Made by a program: the position numbers and the translations under genes. DNA of 14,682 bases, from positions 576 through 15,257 of the forward strand of contig DFSO01000011.1 of the NCBI GenBank assembly GCA_002378665.1. The letters run 5' to 3'. Numbering within the stretch: the first letter of the stretch is position 1; the number at the start of each line of letters is the position of its first letter. The notes beneath the pieces were generated by a model that was not told the origin of the DNA, did no database searches, and saw nothing but the letters and a program-made list of their open reading frames with translations. Of the stretch, positions 6,725 through 13,381 are shown in pieces. This DNA comes from Loktanella sp. UBA3435. GTDB lineage: Bacteria > Pseudomonadota > Alphaproteobacteria > Rhodobacterales > Rhodobacteraceae.

Positions 6725-7759
6725 TTATTCTGGCAAAATAACGGAAATGGTTGTGCCTTCGCCCTCGATACTGTCGATCTTCATGCGCCCACGGTGCCGA
6801 TTGACGATGTGTTTTACGATGGCGAGCCCCAATCCAGTGCCGCCAACCGCGCGTGACCTATGGCTATCGACGCGGTAGAATCGCTCCGTGAGGCGCGGGA
6901 TATGATGGGAGGCAATCCCGTCGCCGTAGTCGTGCACAGTGACCACCGCGCCCGCACCACGAAGAAGCTTTTGATGGGACATCGTGGATAATGCCACGTC
7001 AATACGGCCGCCCTTAGCTCCATATTTCACGGCGTTTTCCATCAGGTTTGTGAAAACTTGCTGAAGCTGCGCGAAATCACCACGTACGGTGATCTCGTCC
7101 GCAGGCAATGACAATGTCATTGTCAAAGCTGCCGCCTGCAAAATCGGCTCTAACCCCTCTTGTGCGGCTGATAGAACCGACTTTAGCGAAACAATTTCGG
7201 TCGGACGGGTGCGTTCCACTTGCTCCAACCGGCTAAGCGACATGAGCTCGTCAACCAAACGCGTCATTCGTCCAGCCTCTTGGTCCATGATTTGCAAAAA
7301 GCGATCACGGATTTCGGGATCGTTGCGCGCGGCCCCCCGCAGCGTTTCGATAAACCCTTGGAGCGCCGTCAATGGCGTGCGAAGTTCGTGGCTCACGTTT
7401 GCGATGAAATCACTGCGCATCCGCACGGCGGCCTCGGTCACGGTGCGGTCTGAAAATGTAATCAGAACATCTTCACCCACCGACCTTGCAAACATCTGGA
7501 ATGTTGCGTCAGTCGATCCATCACGCCCGAGGTAATGAGCGGTGTGCTCGGCCGCGTCGCGAAAAGCGACCTCAATCGCCTCAATCACCGCGGGCTGCCG
7601 CAAAGCCGCGACGAAATAGCGGCCAACAACATCCTCACCAAAGAGTTCGTCAAATCCGCTATTTGTGCAAACAACCCGCTGGCTTGCGCCGATCAAAGCC
7701 GCAGGCAGCGGGATCGCTTGCACCAGTCGCTTCATTTTTGGTTCTATCACATCGGACAA
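6725..7759 (-). CDS. phoR: Phosphate regulon sensor histidine kinase PhoR, soluble form
   Basis: Histidine kinase paired with PhoB. The 344 residues start with a PAS-like region (about 10-105), then the dimerisation domain with phospho-accepting H124 in FIANVSHELRTPL, then an HATPase domain with the N box NLMENAVKYG, G1 box DYGDGI, F box ERFYRVD and G2 box GTGLGLAI. The region ending at H124 plus the downstream Pst genes identify it as PhoR. No hydrophobic membrane segment is visible, whereas E. coli PhoR (431 residues) has membrane helices; this one must be cytosolic or reach the membrane through PstB or PhoU. The start is uncertain: TTG at 7759 or ATG at 7735, both with weak ribosome-binding sites. 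It lies 123 bases upstream of pstS, before the Pho boxes, so its basal expression is independent of them and may come from the upstream gmk-side transcript. Confidence 0.9.
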   Translation of the reverse strand: MSDVIEPKMKRLVQAIPLPAALIGASQRVVCTNSGFDELFGEDVVGRYFVAALRQPAVIEAIEVAFRDAAEHTAHYLGRDGSTDATFQMFARSVGEDVLITFSDRTVTEAAVRMRSDFIANVSHELRTPLTALQGFIETLRGAARNDPEIRDRFLQIMDQEAGRMTRLVDELMSLSRLEQVERTRPTEIVSLKSVLSAAQEGLEPILQAAALTMTLSLPADEITVRGDFAQLQQVFTNLMENAVKYGAKGGRIDVALSTMSHQKLLRGAGAVVTVHDYGDGIASHHIPRLTERFYRVDSHRSRAVGGTGLGLAIVKHIVNRHRGRMKIDSIEGEGTTISVILPE

Positions 7760-7806
7760 TAGCGGGTTCTTTCTGACTGCGGCGGATCATAGAGACCCGC
7801 GACGCG

Positions 7807-8325
7807 TTACAACGCCGTCAGTTGTTCGCGAAACCGCGCGGCGTTTTGGGCGTAGTTGCGGGCCGAGAGCGTCAGTTTCGCAATTGCAGCAGCGTCAAGG
7901 TCACGCACTAATTTTGCAGGCGATCCCATGACCAGTGATCCGTCCGGAATGACTTTGCCTTCTGTCACCAATGCCCCTGCTCCGATTAAGCAGTTTTTCC
8001 CGATCACAGCTCCGTTAAGAACAATCGCCCCCATACCAATCAAACTATTGTCGCCGATCGTGCAGCCATGCAGCATCGCCTTATGGCCAATCGTGCAATC
8101 CGCACCAATGGTCAGCGGGAACCCCATGTCGGTATGCAAAACGCAATTTTCCTGAACATTGCTTCCTAAACCCACGGTAATCATCTCATTGTCACCGCGC
8201 AAAACAGCCCCGAACCAAACGGAGGCGCCCGCCAAAAGCGTCACCTTGCCCATTGCATGGCTGCCCGGCGCCGTCCAAGCGTCAGCGGCGATATTTGGTT
8301 TATTTTCGCCCAATGCATATATCAT
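7807..8325 (-). CDS. Gamma-carbonic-anhydrase family protein (left-handed beta-helix)
   Basis: A 172-residue protein built from hexapeptide repeats that form a left-handed beta-helix, for example TIGADCTIGHKAMLHGCTIGDNSLIGMGAIVLNGAVIG. The three histidines expected to bind zinc or iron in gamma carbonic anhydrases are present: H64 in CVLHTD, H81 in IGHK and H86 in MLHGC. The R43-D45 pair of VLRGDN is also conserved in the family. Relatives (YrdA, PaaY, CaiE type) often have weak or unproven carbonic anhydrase activity, so the reaction is uncertain. The ATG at 8325 overlaps the gmk stop by four bases (ATGA), implying coupled translation. Between its stop and phoR there are only 47 bases and no clear terminator, so transcription may run into phoR. 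Confidence 0.9.
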   Translation of the reverse strand: MIYALGENKPNIAADAWTAPGSHAMGKVTLLAGASVWFGAVLRGDNEMITVGLGSNVQENCVLHTDMGFPLTIGADCTIGHKAMLHGCTIGDNSLIGMGAIVLNGAVIGKNCLIGAGALVTEGKVIPDGSLVMGSPAKLVRDLDAAAIAKLTLSARNYAQNAARFREQLTAL

Positions 8326-8960
8326 GACCGTTCCTCAAATTGTGCTTGCAGCTCGCGGACGTGAGTCATCAAGTTGGGCTGCTGGCTGGCACGCAGACGC
8401 TCGGCACTAATGATCGTTTTGAGCCGCGCCTCGGTTTCATCCAAGTCATCGTTGACCATGACATAATCGTAACCATCCCAATGGCTAATCTCATCCCAAC
8501 TTTTCTGCATACGGCGCTCAATCGTCTCGGCGTCATCTTGGCCACGTGACACCAAACGACGGTGTAATTCGGTGATGGATGGCGGCAGAATGAAAATAGA
8601 AAGGACATGATCGCTGAGCGCAGATTTGCTTATCTGCTGTGCACCCTGCCAATCAATGTCGAAGAGAACATCGCGCCCTGCGTCGATCGCCTCTTGCACG
8701 GGTCCTTTGGGTGAGCCGTAGTAATTGCCAAATACGCGGGCATGTTCCAGCATTTCGCCATTGGATACTTGCGATTGAAATTCTTCGGTCGTCACAAAGA
8801 AATAGTCTTTGCCGTCTACTTCCCCCGTCCGCGGCTCGCGTGTGGTGGCGGATACCGAAAAGCTCAGGCTGCTGTCCCAAGCCCGCAGGCGGCCAGCAAG
8901 TGTGGATTTTCCAGCACCGGACGGTGAGGACAAAATGATTAATAAGCCGCGTCTTTTCAT
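8322..8960 (-). CDS. gmk: Guanylate kinase
   Basis: Cytosolic enzyme that phosphorylates GMP to GDP with ATP, essential for GTP and dGTP supply and for recycling of cyclic GMP. The 212 residues are the usual length. The P-loop PSGAGKST is at 13-20, and the GMP-binding region SVSATTREPRTGEVDGKDYFFV follows at about 35-56, with the conserved serine, arginine, glutamate and tyrosine residues. FDIDWQGAQQI and the lid-region sequence RLVSRGQDDAETIERRM are also family hallmarks. The ATG at 8960 lies 4 bases after the yicC stop. The yicC-gmk pairing is common in proteobacteria and links this gene to RNA metabolism. Confidence 0.97.
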   Translation of the reverse strand: MKRRGLLIILSSPSGAGKSTLAGRLRAWDSSLSFSVSATTREPRTGEVDGKDYFFVTTEEFQSQVSNGEMLEHARVFGNYYGSPKGPVQEAIDAGRDVLFDIDWQGAQQISKSALSDHVLSIFILPPSITELHRRLVSRGQDDAETIERRMQKSWDEISHWDGYDYVMVNDDLDETEARLKTIISAERLRASQQPNLMTHVRELQAQFEERS

Positions 8961-8964
8961 GTAC

Positions 8965-9855
8965 TTACTCTACGTTTTGAATTTGCTCACGCATTTGCTC
9001 TATCACAGCCTTCAGATCAAGACCAACGGATGTCAGCGCTGATGCACCGGCTTTTGAACACAGCGTATTTGCCTCGCGGTTAAATTCTTGTGCAAGAAAG
9101 TCGAGCTTACGCCCAATCGGTTTCGTATCCTTTAACAGATCACGAGCCGCGATGACGTGGGTTTTCAGGCGGTCGATTTCTTCAGTGATGTCTGATTTGA
9201 CAGCCAGTAAAGCAAGCTCTTGCGCGACGCGCGCCTCATCGACGTCTGCAATGTCCTCGATTACCCTTTGCAGTGCTGCAGTCAATGACGCCTTAACTTC
9301 TGGACGGCGCACTTCAGCGGCGGTTTCGGCCTGTGCAATCAGGCCTGCGATTTCATCTAGCTGGCTCGCAATAACCGCACCAAGGGCTGCACCCTCGGCC
9401 GCCCGCATGGCACAGAAATCTGTGATCAGAGCGGGAATATCTTGCAGCACGGCTTTGGCCAGCGCGTCACTGTTTTCGTCAGTCGCTCCAAACACGATAA
9501 CACCGCGCTGGGCCAAAACATCCGCTGAATTAGGTTGCGCAAGGGTCACGCCCATCTCAAACGCGCGTTCTTGAACAGTGTCGAGCGCACCGAGCACAGA
9601 ATCAAGAGTTGGCAAATCAAGCGACATCGCTTGGCCACCAGATTCGCGGGTCAGGCGCAAATTCAATGTGACATTGCCGCGCTTCAAGGCTGTCGTGAGC
9701 GCCGTGCGGACAGCGGCTTCTACACCGTCGAGACCGTCGGGGATGCGCAACCGCAGATCAAGGCCACGGGCATTCACGCCGCGCAGTTCCCAAGCCCAAC
9801 TCGCCGCGTCCAAAGTGCCTGTTTGGCTGGCATATGCCGTCATGGATTGGATCAT
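8965..9855 (-). CDS. yicC: YicC family endoribonuclease
   Basis: Member of the YicC family (YicC_N plus the C-terminal DUF1732). E. coli YicC has been reported as an endoribonuclease that acts in small-RNA decay; activity here is inferred. The N-terminus MIQSMTAYAS and the conserved ELRGVNARGLDLRLRIP segment (about 23-39) match the family, as does the C-terminal block ITEEIDRLKTH to GRKLDFLAQEFNREANTLCSKA. I choose ATG 9855 (296 residues) rather than the in-frame ATG at 9873. The usual family N-terminus begins there, and GAGGAAGG lies 8 bases upstream (9871-9864). It is the first gene of the yicC-gmk-carbonic-anhydrase run and is divergent from the PAS gene, sharing a promoter region with CtrA-like boxes. 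Confidence 0.93.
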   Translation of the reverse strand: MIQSMTAYASQTGTLDAASWAWELRGVNARGLDLRLRIPDGLDGVEAAVRTALTTALKRGNVTLNLRLTRESGGQAMSLDLPTLDSVLGALDTVQERAFEMGVTLAQPNSADVLAQRGVIVFGATDENSDALAKAVLQDIPALITDFCAMRAAEGAALGAVIASQLDEIAGLIAQAETAAEVRRPEVKASLTAALQRVIEDIADVDEARVAQELALLAVKSDITEEIDRLKTHVIAARDLLKDTKPIGRKLDFLAQEFNREANTLCSKAGASALTSVGLDLKAVIEQMREQIQNVE

Positions 9856-9945
9856 ATACTTCGCCTTCCTCATCTATTACTTCACTGCTCCTACGGTAAA
9901 TCACTTACACTGAGCAAGGGTTCGCCCCCAGATACCGTTAACCGT

Positions 9946-9960
9946 TTAACACTTTGTTAA
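9946..9960. promoter_or_regulatory. CtrA-like box 1, TTAA-N7-TTAA
   Basis: TTAA (9946-9949), seven bases, TTAA (9957-9960) fits the full CtrA consensus known from Caulobacter and related alphaproteobacteria. A further TTAA half-site lies just left at 9938-9941. The site is in the divergent region between yicC and the PAS gene. Whether CtrA binds here is inferred from sequence only. Confidence 0.6.
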
Positions 9961-9972
9961 GTGATATGACCG

Positions 9973-9987
9973 TTAAAAATGTATTAA
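9973..9987. promoter_or_regulatory. CtrA-like box 2, TTAA-N7-TTAA
   Basis: A second copy of the same pattern: TTAA (9973-9976), seven bases, TTAA (9984-9987), 27 bases downstream of box 1, centre to centre. It lies 56 bases before the chosen PAS start codon. The region is AT-rich, which raises the chance rate, but two exact spacings within 42 bases are unusual. Confidence 0.5.
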
Positions 9988-10043
9988 TATGAAATGCAAC
10001 GGACACAGAGTACTCGCGTGCTCTTTGAAATTGGATGAATGCA

Positions 10044-10664
10044 ATGAGTGTTACATATTTTCGCGATACAGATACGGACCCGATGGGCTCAAGACCGCAC
10101 CCCGCCATGGCGCTACTAGAAAATCACTGGCAATCGTTGCGGCACGGGCAAAACACCCCAGCGCGGGCAGATGTTGACCCAGCAGCTATCGACAAGGCGC
10201 TGAGTTGGACGTTTATCCTTCACCGTGTCGCCCCTGGTGTAGCGCGCATTCGGATTGCGGGCCAAAACCTTCACGATGTTTTGCGGATGGACCCGCGCGG
10301 CATGCCGATCAGCGCGTTTTTTGATGCGGATGACCGCAGCACCCTTTCGGTGCATGTGGAGAGCGTTTTTTCTGATCCGGCTCTCATCATGATTCCACTC
10401 CATCGCCCAGCGGCCCTTCTGCGTCCTGAGGTTCAAGGCGCCTTGCTGCTTATGCCTCTGACGGATCACCTTGGCGAAGTGACCCGTGCAATCGGTGCTT
10501 TGGTCACTGACCGATCCCTTGGGCAACGTCACCGCGTGCAAATTAATGGCCATTTACCAATGCGTTATGAGCCATTATCAATGTATTCCGCTAAGGCCCC
10601 CGTCAAGCAAAAAGGGCCAAGCGACATGCGCTCAGCCCTTCGTTTGGTCGTCAATAACGGCTAA
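10044..10664 (+). CDS. Single-domain PAS protein, PAS_5/DUF1457 type (MopJ-like)
   Basis: A soluble 206-residue protein resembling the alphaproteobacterial PAS_5 (DUF1457) family. It has an N-terminal helix ALLENHWQSLRHG, a core DIDP-like stretch VDPAAIDKALSWTFILHRVAPGVARIRIAGQNLHDVLRMDPRGMPISAFF, and a C-terminal strand region ALLLMPLTDHLGEVTRAIGALV. There is no output domain, membrane segment or signal peptide. Caulobacter MopJ, a single-domain PAS protein that feeds into CtrA control, is the best-known comparable protein; I infer similarity of type, not orthology. I prefer ATG 10044 (GGA at 10033-10035, 8 bases upstream) over ATG 10035, which has no usable ribosome-binding site. Two CtrA-like boxes precede it. 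It converges with the DAHP synthase gene, with only four bases between the stop codons. Confidence 0.8.
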   Translation: MSVTYFRDTDTDPMGSRPHPAMALLENHWQSLRHGQNTPARADVDPAAIDKALSWTFILHRVAPGVARIRIAGQNLHDVLRMDPRGMPISAFFDADDRSTLSVHVESVFSDPALIMIPLHRPAALLRPEVQGALLLMPLTDHLGEVTRAIGALVTDRSLGQRHRVQINGHLPMRYEPLSMYSAKAPVKQKGPSDMRSALRLVVNNG

Positions 10665-10674
10665 AAAATTAGCC
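10659..10674. terminator. Small symmetric hairpin across the two convergent stop codons
   Basis: GGCTAA, AAAA, TTAGCC is a perfect 6-bp inverted repeat with a 4-base loop. The PAS stop TAA (10662-10664) and the DAHP synthase stop TAA (10671-10669 on the minus strand) both lie inside the arms. It could act as a weak terminator in both directions, but no T-run follows on either strand, so termination strength is doubtful. Confidence 0.4.
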
Positions 10675-12039
10675 TGCTTTCGCCGCGTCCAACTTGTTGC
10701 GACGCGCCGAAAGCTCCTCGGAAACGAGGAAGGCTAGCTCAAGCGATTGCGACGCGTTCAGACGCGGATCACATGCCGTGTGGTAGCGATCAGACAGATC
10801 CTCATCCGTCACCGCACGTACACCACCCGTGCACTCGGTCACGTCTTTGCCTGTCATCTCGAAGTGAACACCACCTGGCACAGTGCCTTCGGCGTTATGC
10901 ACACCAAAGAATTCGCGCACTTCGCGCAGCACGCTTTCAAACGGACGGGTTTTGTAGCCCGTTGTCGATTTGATCGTGTTGCCGTGCATCGCGTCACAGG
11001 TCCAAACAACCTTGGCGCCCTCTTCTTCCACGGCTTTGATCAAGCGTGGCAGATGCTCGCCCACGGAACCCGCACCAAAGCGGCAGATCAACGTCAGACG
11101 TCCCGCTTCATTGTCTGGGTTCAGTGAGGACATCAAAGACTTCAGGTGGCCGGATGTCATGGTTGGGCCGCACTTAAGACCAATCGGGTTTTGAACACCT
11201 TTGCAGAATTCAACATGTGCGCCGTCAGGCTGACGTGTCCGGTCACCGATCCAGATCATGTGACCAGAACCCGCAAGCCACTTGCCAGATGTTGAATCGA
11301 CGCGTGTCAGCGCCTCTTCATATTCCAGCAAAAGCGCCTCGTGAGATGTGTAGAAATCTACGGTCTGCATGGTGTGGGATGCCTCGTCACGGATGCCAGC
11401 GGCTTCCATGAAATCAAGCGTGTCGCCAATGCGTTCTGCCATCTCGCGGTATTTCTCGGCCTCTGGACCTGCGGTAAAGCCAAGCGTCCAAGCGTGGACC
11501 TTGCGCACATCGGCGTAACCACCTGTCGAGAAAGCGCGCAGCAAGTTCAGCGTTGCCGCTGCCTGCAAATACGCCTGCTCCATACGGGTCGGGTCAGGGA
11601 TACGGGCCTCAGGTGTGAAATCAAAGCCGTTGATAATGTCGCCACGATAGCTTGGAAGTTCCACGCCGCCGATGGTTTCAGTTGGTGCAGAGCGCGGCTT
11701 AGCCATTTGGCCCGCCATACGGCCAACTTTGACCACAGGCACTTTTGCGCCGTAGGTCAGGACCATTGCCATCTGCAACATCACTTTAAATGTGTCGCGT
11801 ATGCTATCGGCGCCAAATTCGGCAAAGCTCTCGGCGCAATCGCCACCCTGCAAAAGGAAGGCATCACCACGGCTCACAGCGCCAAGTTGCGCCTTAAGCT
11901 TACGGGCCTCACCAGCAAACACCAGCGGTGGATAGGAGCTCAAACGACCCTCAACAGCCTTCAAGGCGTCCGCGTCGAGATAATCAGGCATCTGAACACG
12001 AGGCTTTTTGCGCCAGTCAGATTTTTGCCAATCAGTCAT
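10669..12039 (-). CDS. aroG: 3-deoxy-7-phosphoheptulonate (DAHP) synthase, class II
   Basis: Cytosolic enzyme joining phosphoenolpyruvate and erythrose 4-phosphate, the first step of the shikimate pathway to aromatic amino acids. The 456 residues and motifs are those of the plant-like class II family: QGGDCAESF with the metal-ligand cysteine C68, KVGRMAGQMAKPRS (104-117), WIGDRTRQPDGAHVEFCKGVQNPIGLKCGPT, DAMHGNT with the ligand histidine, GGVHFEMTGKDVTECTGG with the ligand glutamate, and TACDPRLN with the ligand aspartate. The frame is open further upstream to 12180. I choose ATG 12039 because GGAG lies 7 bases upstream and MTDWQKSDWRKKP is the usual N-terminus. The symbol aroG is commonly used, though aroF or aroH naming also occurs. 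It is divergent from the GlxA-type regulator. Confidence 0.95.
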   Translation of the reverse strand: MTDWQKSDWRKKPRVQMPDYLDADALKAVEGRLSSYPPLVFAGEARKLKAQLGAVSRGDAFLLQGGDCAESFAEFGADSIRDTFKVMLQMAMVLTYGAKVPVVKVGRMAGQMAKPRSAPTETIGGVELPSYRGDIINGFDFTPEARIPDPTRMEQAYLQAAATLNLLRAFSTGGYADVRKVHAWTLGFTAGPEAEKYREMAERIGDTLDFMEAAGIRDEASHTMQTVDFYTSHEALLLEYEEALTRVDSTSGKWLAGSGHMIWIGDRTRQPDGAHVEFCKGVQNPIGLKCGPTMTSGHLKSLMSSLNPDNEAGRLTLICRFGAGSVGEHLPRLIKAVEEEGAKVVWTCDAMHGNTIKSTTGYKTRPFESVLREVREFFGVHNAEGTVPGGVHFEMTGKDVTECTGGVRAVTDEDLSDRYHTACDPRLNASQSLELAFLVSEELSARRNKLDAAKAG

Positions 12040-12091
12040 AGTCTTGCTCCATATATCAGTATTGCATGCGCTGTTAGCGGTAGCACGGATG

Positions 12092-12119
12092 GTTATAGCC
12101 CGCATAAATTGGCGAGCAA
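12092..12119 (-). promoter_or_regulatory. Candidate promoter of the DAHP synthase gene
   Basis: On the minus strand TTGCTC (12119-12114) and TATAAC (12097-12092) are separated by 16 bases. The -10 is close to consensus and the -35 is poor. It would give a leader of about 45 bases before ATG 12039. Confidence 0.35.
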
Positions 12120-12139
12120 TGCCAAAAGGCACATATAAT
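12109..12139 (+). promoter_or_regulatory. Candidate promoter of the GlxA-type regulator gene
   Basis: A perfect TATAAT (12134-12139) is preceded at 19 bases by TTGGCG (12109-12114). The spacing is long. The element overlaps the candidate -35 of the divergent aroG promoter and includes the small palindrome TGCCAAAAGGCA (12120-12131), which could be an operator. Confidence 0.3.
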
Positions 12140-12243
12140 TGGGGAATTGCAACCATTGTAGTGTCAATAATAGCGTGCAATAGGCTTGCTGTTCGCAGTC
12201 AAAGCTGTTGTTGTCGTGCGAAATTCGAGAATTGGGACCCTTG

Positions 12244-13245
12244 ATGATAGTTGAGCCACAAACCGTAGACATTAAATTCACTGGCAAGCCACGCCGCTTT
12301 GTCTTTGTGTTGATGGATCAGTTCACGATGCTTTGCTTTGCGTCGGCCATTGAGAGCCTGCGTGTTGCGAACCGGACTGCTGGCAAAAAGCTATACTCTT
12401 GGTCGATTATTGGAGAGGGTGGCGAGAATGCGACCTGTTCGAACGGGTGCACATTCCATCTTGATTCGGACTTCGTTGAATTAGAGCGCGACGATACAAT
12501 TATGCTATGTGGCGGTATCGGCATACAGCAAGCCACGACCAAGAAAGTCCTGAACTGGACCCGCCGCGAGGCGCGCCGTGGGGTGATTATTGGTGGGCTT
12601 TGCACCGCTGGATATACGATGGCCAAGGCTGGCCTTTTGGATGGTCGCAAGGCCACGATCCACTGGGAGAACCAAGACAGCTTTACCGAAGAATTTGAAG
12701 AAGTTACGCTGACAAAATCGGTTTTCGTAGTTGATGGCAATCGGATTACGACTGCGGGCGGAACCGCCTCTATTGACTTGATGCTGAAATTGATTGCCGA
12801 CGACCATGGTGAAGAACTCGCCAGTGCCGTTGCAGATATACTTATTTATTCGTCGATCCGTACGGACCAAGACACGCAACGCCTATCGATCCCGACGCGT
12901 ATTGGTGTGCGGCATCCGAAGCTCAGCCGTGTCATTCAGATTATGGAAACCAGTATCGAAGAACCGATCAGTCCTGCAACCTTGGCCAAAGATGTCGGCA
13001 TGTCGACACGCCAGCTCGAGCGTTTGTTCCGTCGGTATCTGTCGCGCAGCCCAAAGCGATATTACATGGAGTTGCGTTTGCAAAAGGCGCGCAATCTCTT
13101 GATGCAAACCGATATGACGGTGATCAATGTGGCCCTCGCTTGCGGATTCGCCTCACCTTCGCATTTCTCCAAATGCTACCGTTCGCACTACGACACTACA
13201 CCTTACCGCGAGCGTGGTGCGCACGCGAGCCGACTTTCTGTGTAA
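12244..13245 (+). CDS. GlxA-family AraC-type transcriptional regulator
   Basis: A 333-residue regulator with an N-terminal DJ-1/PfpI (class I glutamine amidotransferase-like) sensing domain and a C-terminal AraC DNA-binding domain. The sensing domain spans about 17-185; C120 in GGLCTAGYTMAKAGLLDG occupies the nucleophile-elbow position, but no enzymatic activity is implied. The two helix-turn-helix motifs are at about 242-265 (PISPATLAKDVGMSTRQLERLF) and 292-315 (TVINVALACGFASPSHFSKCY), followed by the typical TTPYRERG ending. I choose ATG 12244, with GGGA 6 bases upstream; the frame is open back to a TTG at 12208. Relatives control amino-acid, arginine or betaine use. The next gene, in the same direction, encodes a binding protein and is a plausible target. 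The ligand is unknown. Confidence 0.92.
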   Translation: MIVEPQTVDIKFTGKPRRFVFVLMDQFTMLCFASAIESLRVANRTAGKKLYSWSIIGEGGENATCSNGCTFHLDSDFVELERDDTIMLCGGIGIQQATTKKVLNWTRREARRGVIIGGLCTAGYTMAKAGLLDGRKATIHWENQDSFTEEFEEVTLTKSVFVVDGNRITTAGGTASIDLMLKLIADDHGEELASAVADILIYSSIRTDQDTQRLSIPTRIGVRHPKLSRVIQIMETSIEEPISPATLAKDVGMSTRQLERLFRRYLSRSPKRYYMELRLQKARNLLMQTDMTVINVALACGFASPSHFSKCYRSHYDTTPYRERGAHASRLSV

Positions 13246-13381
13246 ACCCGGATTTTACAGGCGTTTTTCCCGCAAACTCTCCATTTTTCGCGTGATTTAC
13301 CCTTGGTTTCACACTTCACATTCTCAATAGGCCTGCTAATCTGGCTGACAGGATAAAGATATCCACCTAGGGAGAATACTT
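13246..13381 (+). promoter_or_regulatory. Intergenic region carrying the binding-protein promoter (not resolved)
   Basis: These 136 bases lie between the regulator stop and the binding-protein start. The ribosome-binding site GGGAG (13370-13374) is 7 bases before the ATG. I see no convincing -35/-10 pair: GCTAAT at 13335-13340 is the best -10-like word but lacks a matching -35. That would suit an activator-dependent promoter. No strong terminator follows the regulator gene, so some readthrough is possible. Confidence 0.3.

Noticed and set aside
11341..12138. 265-codon open frame on the plus strand opposite aroG
   Set aside because: Mirrors the class II DAHP synthase reading frame; composition is that of antisense translation and no family features are visible.
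12162..12167. Perfect TTGACA on the minus strand upstream of aroG
   Set aside because: The sequence 17 bases downstream is CCCCAA, and the nearest AT-rich hexamer is 22 or more bases away, so it has no -10 partner.
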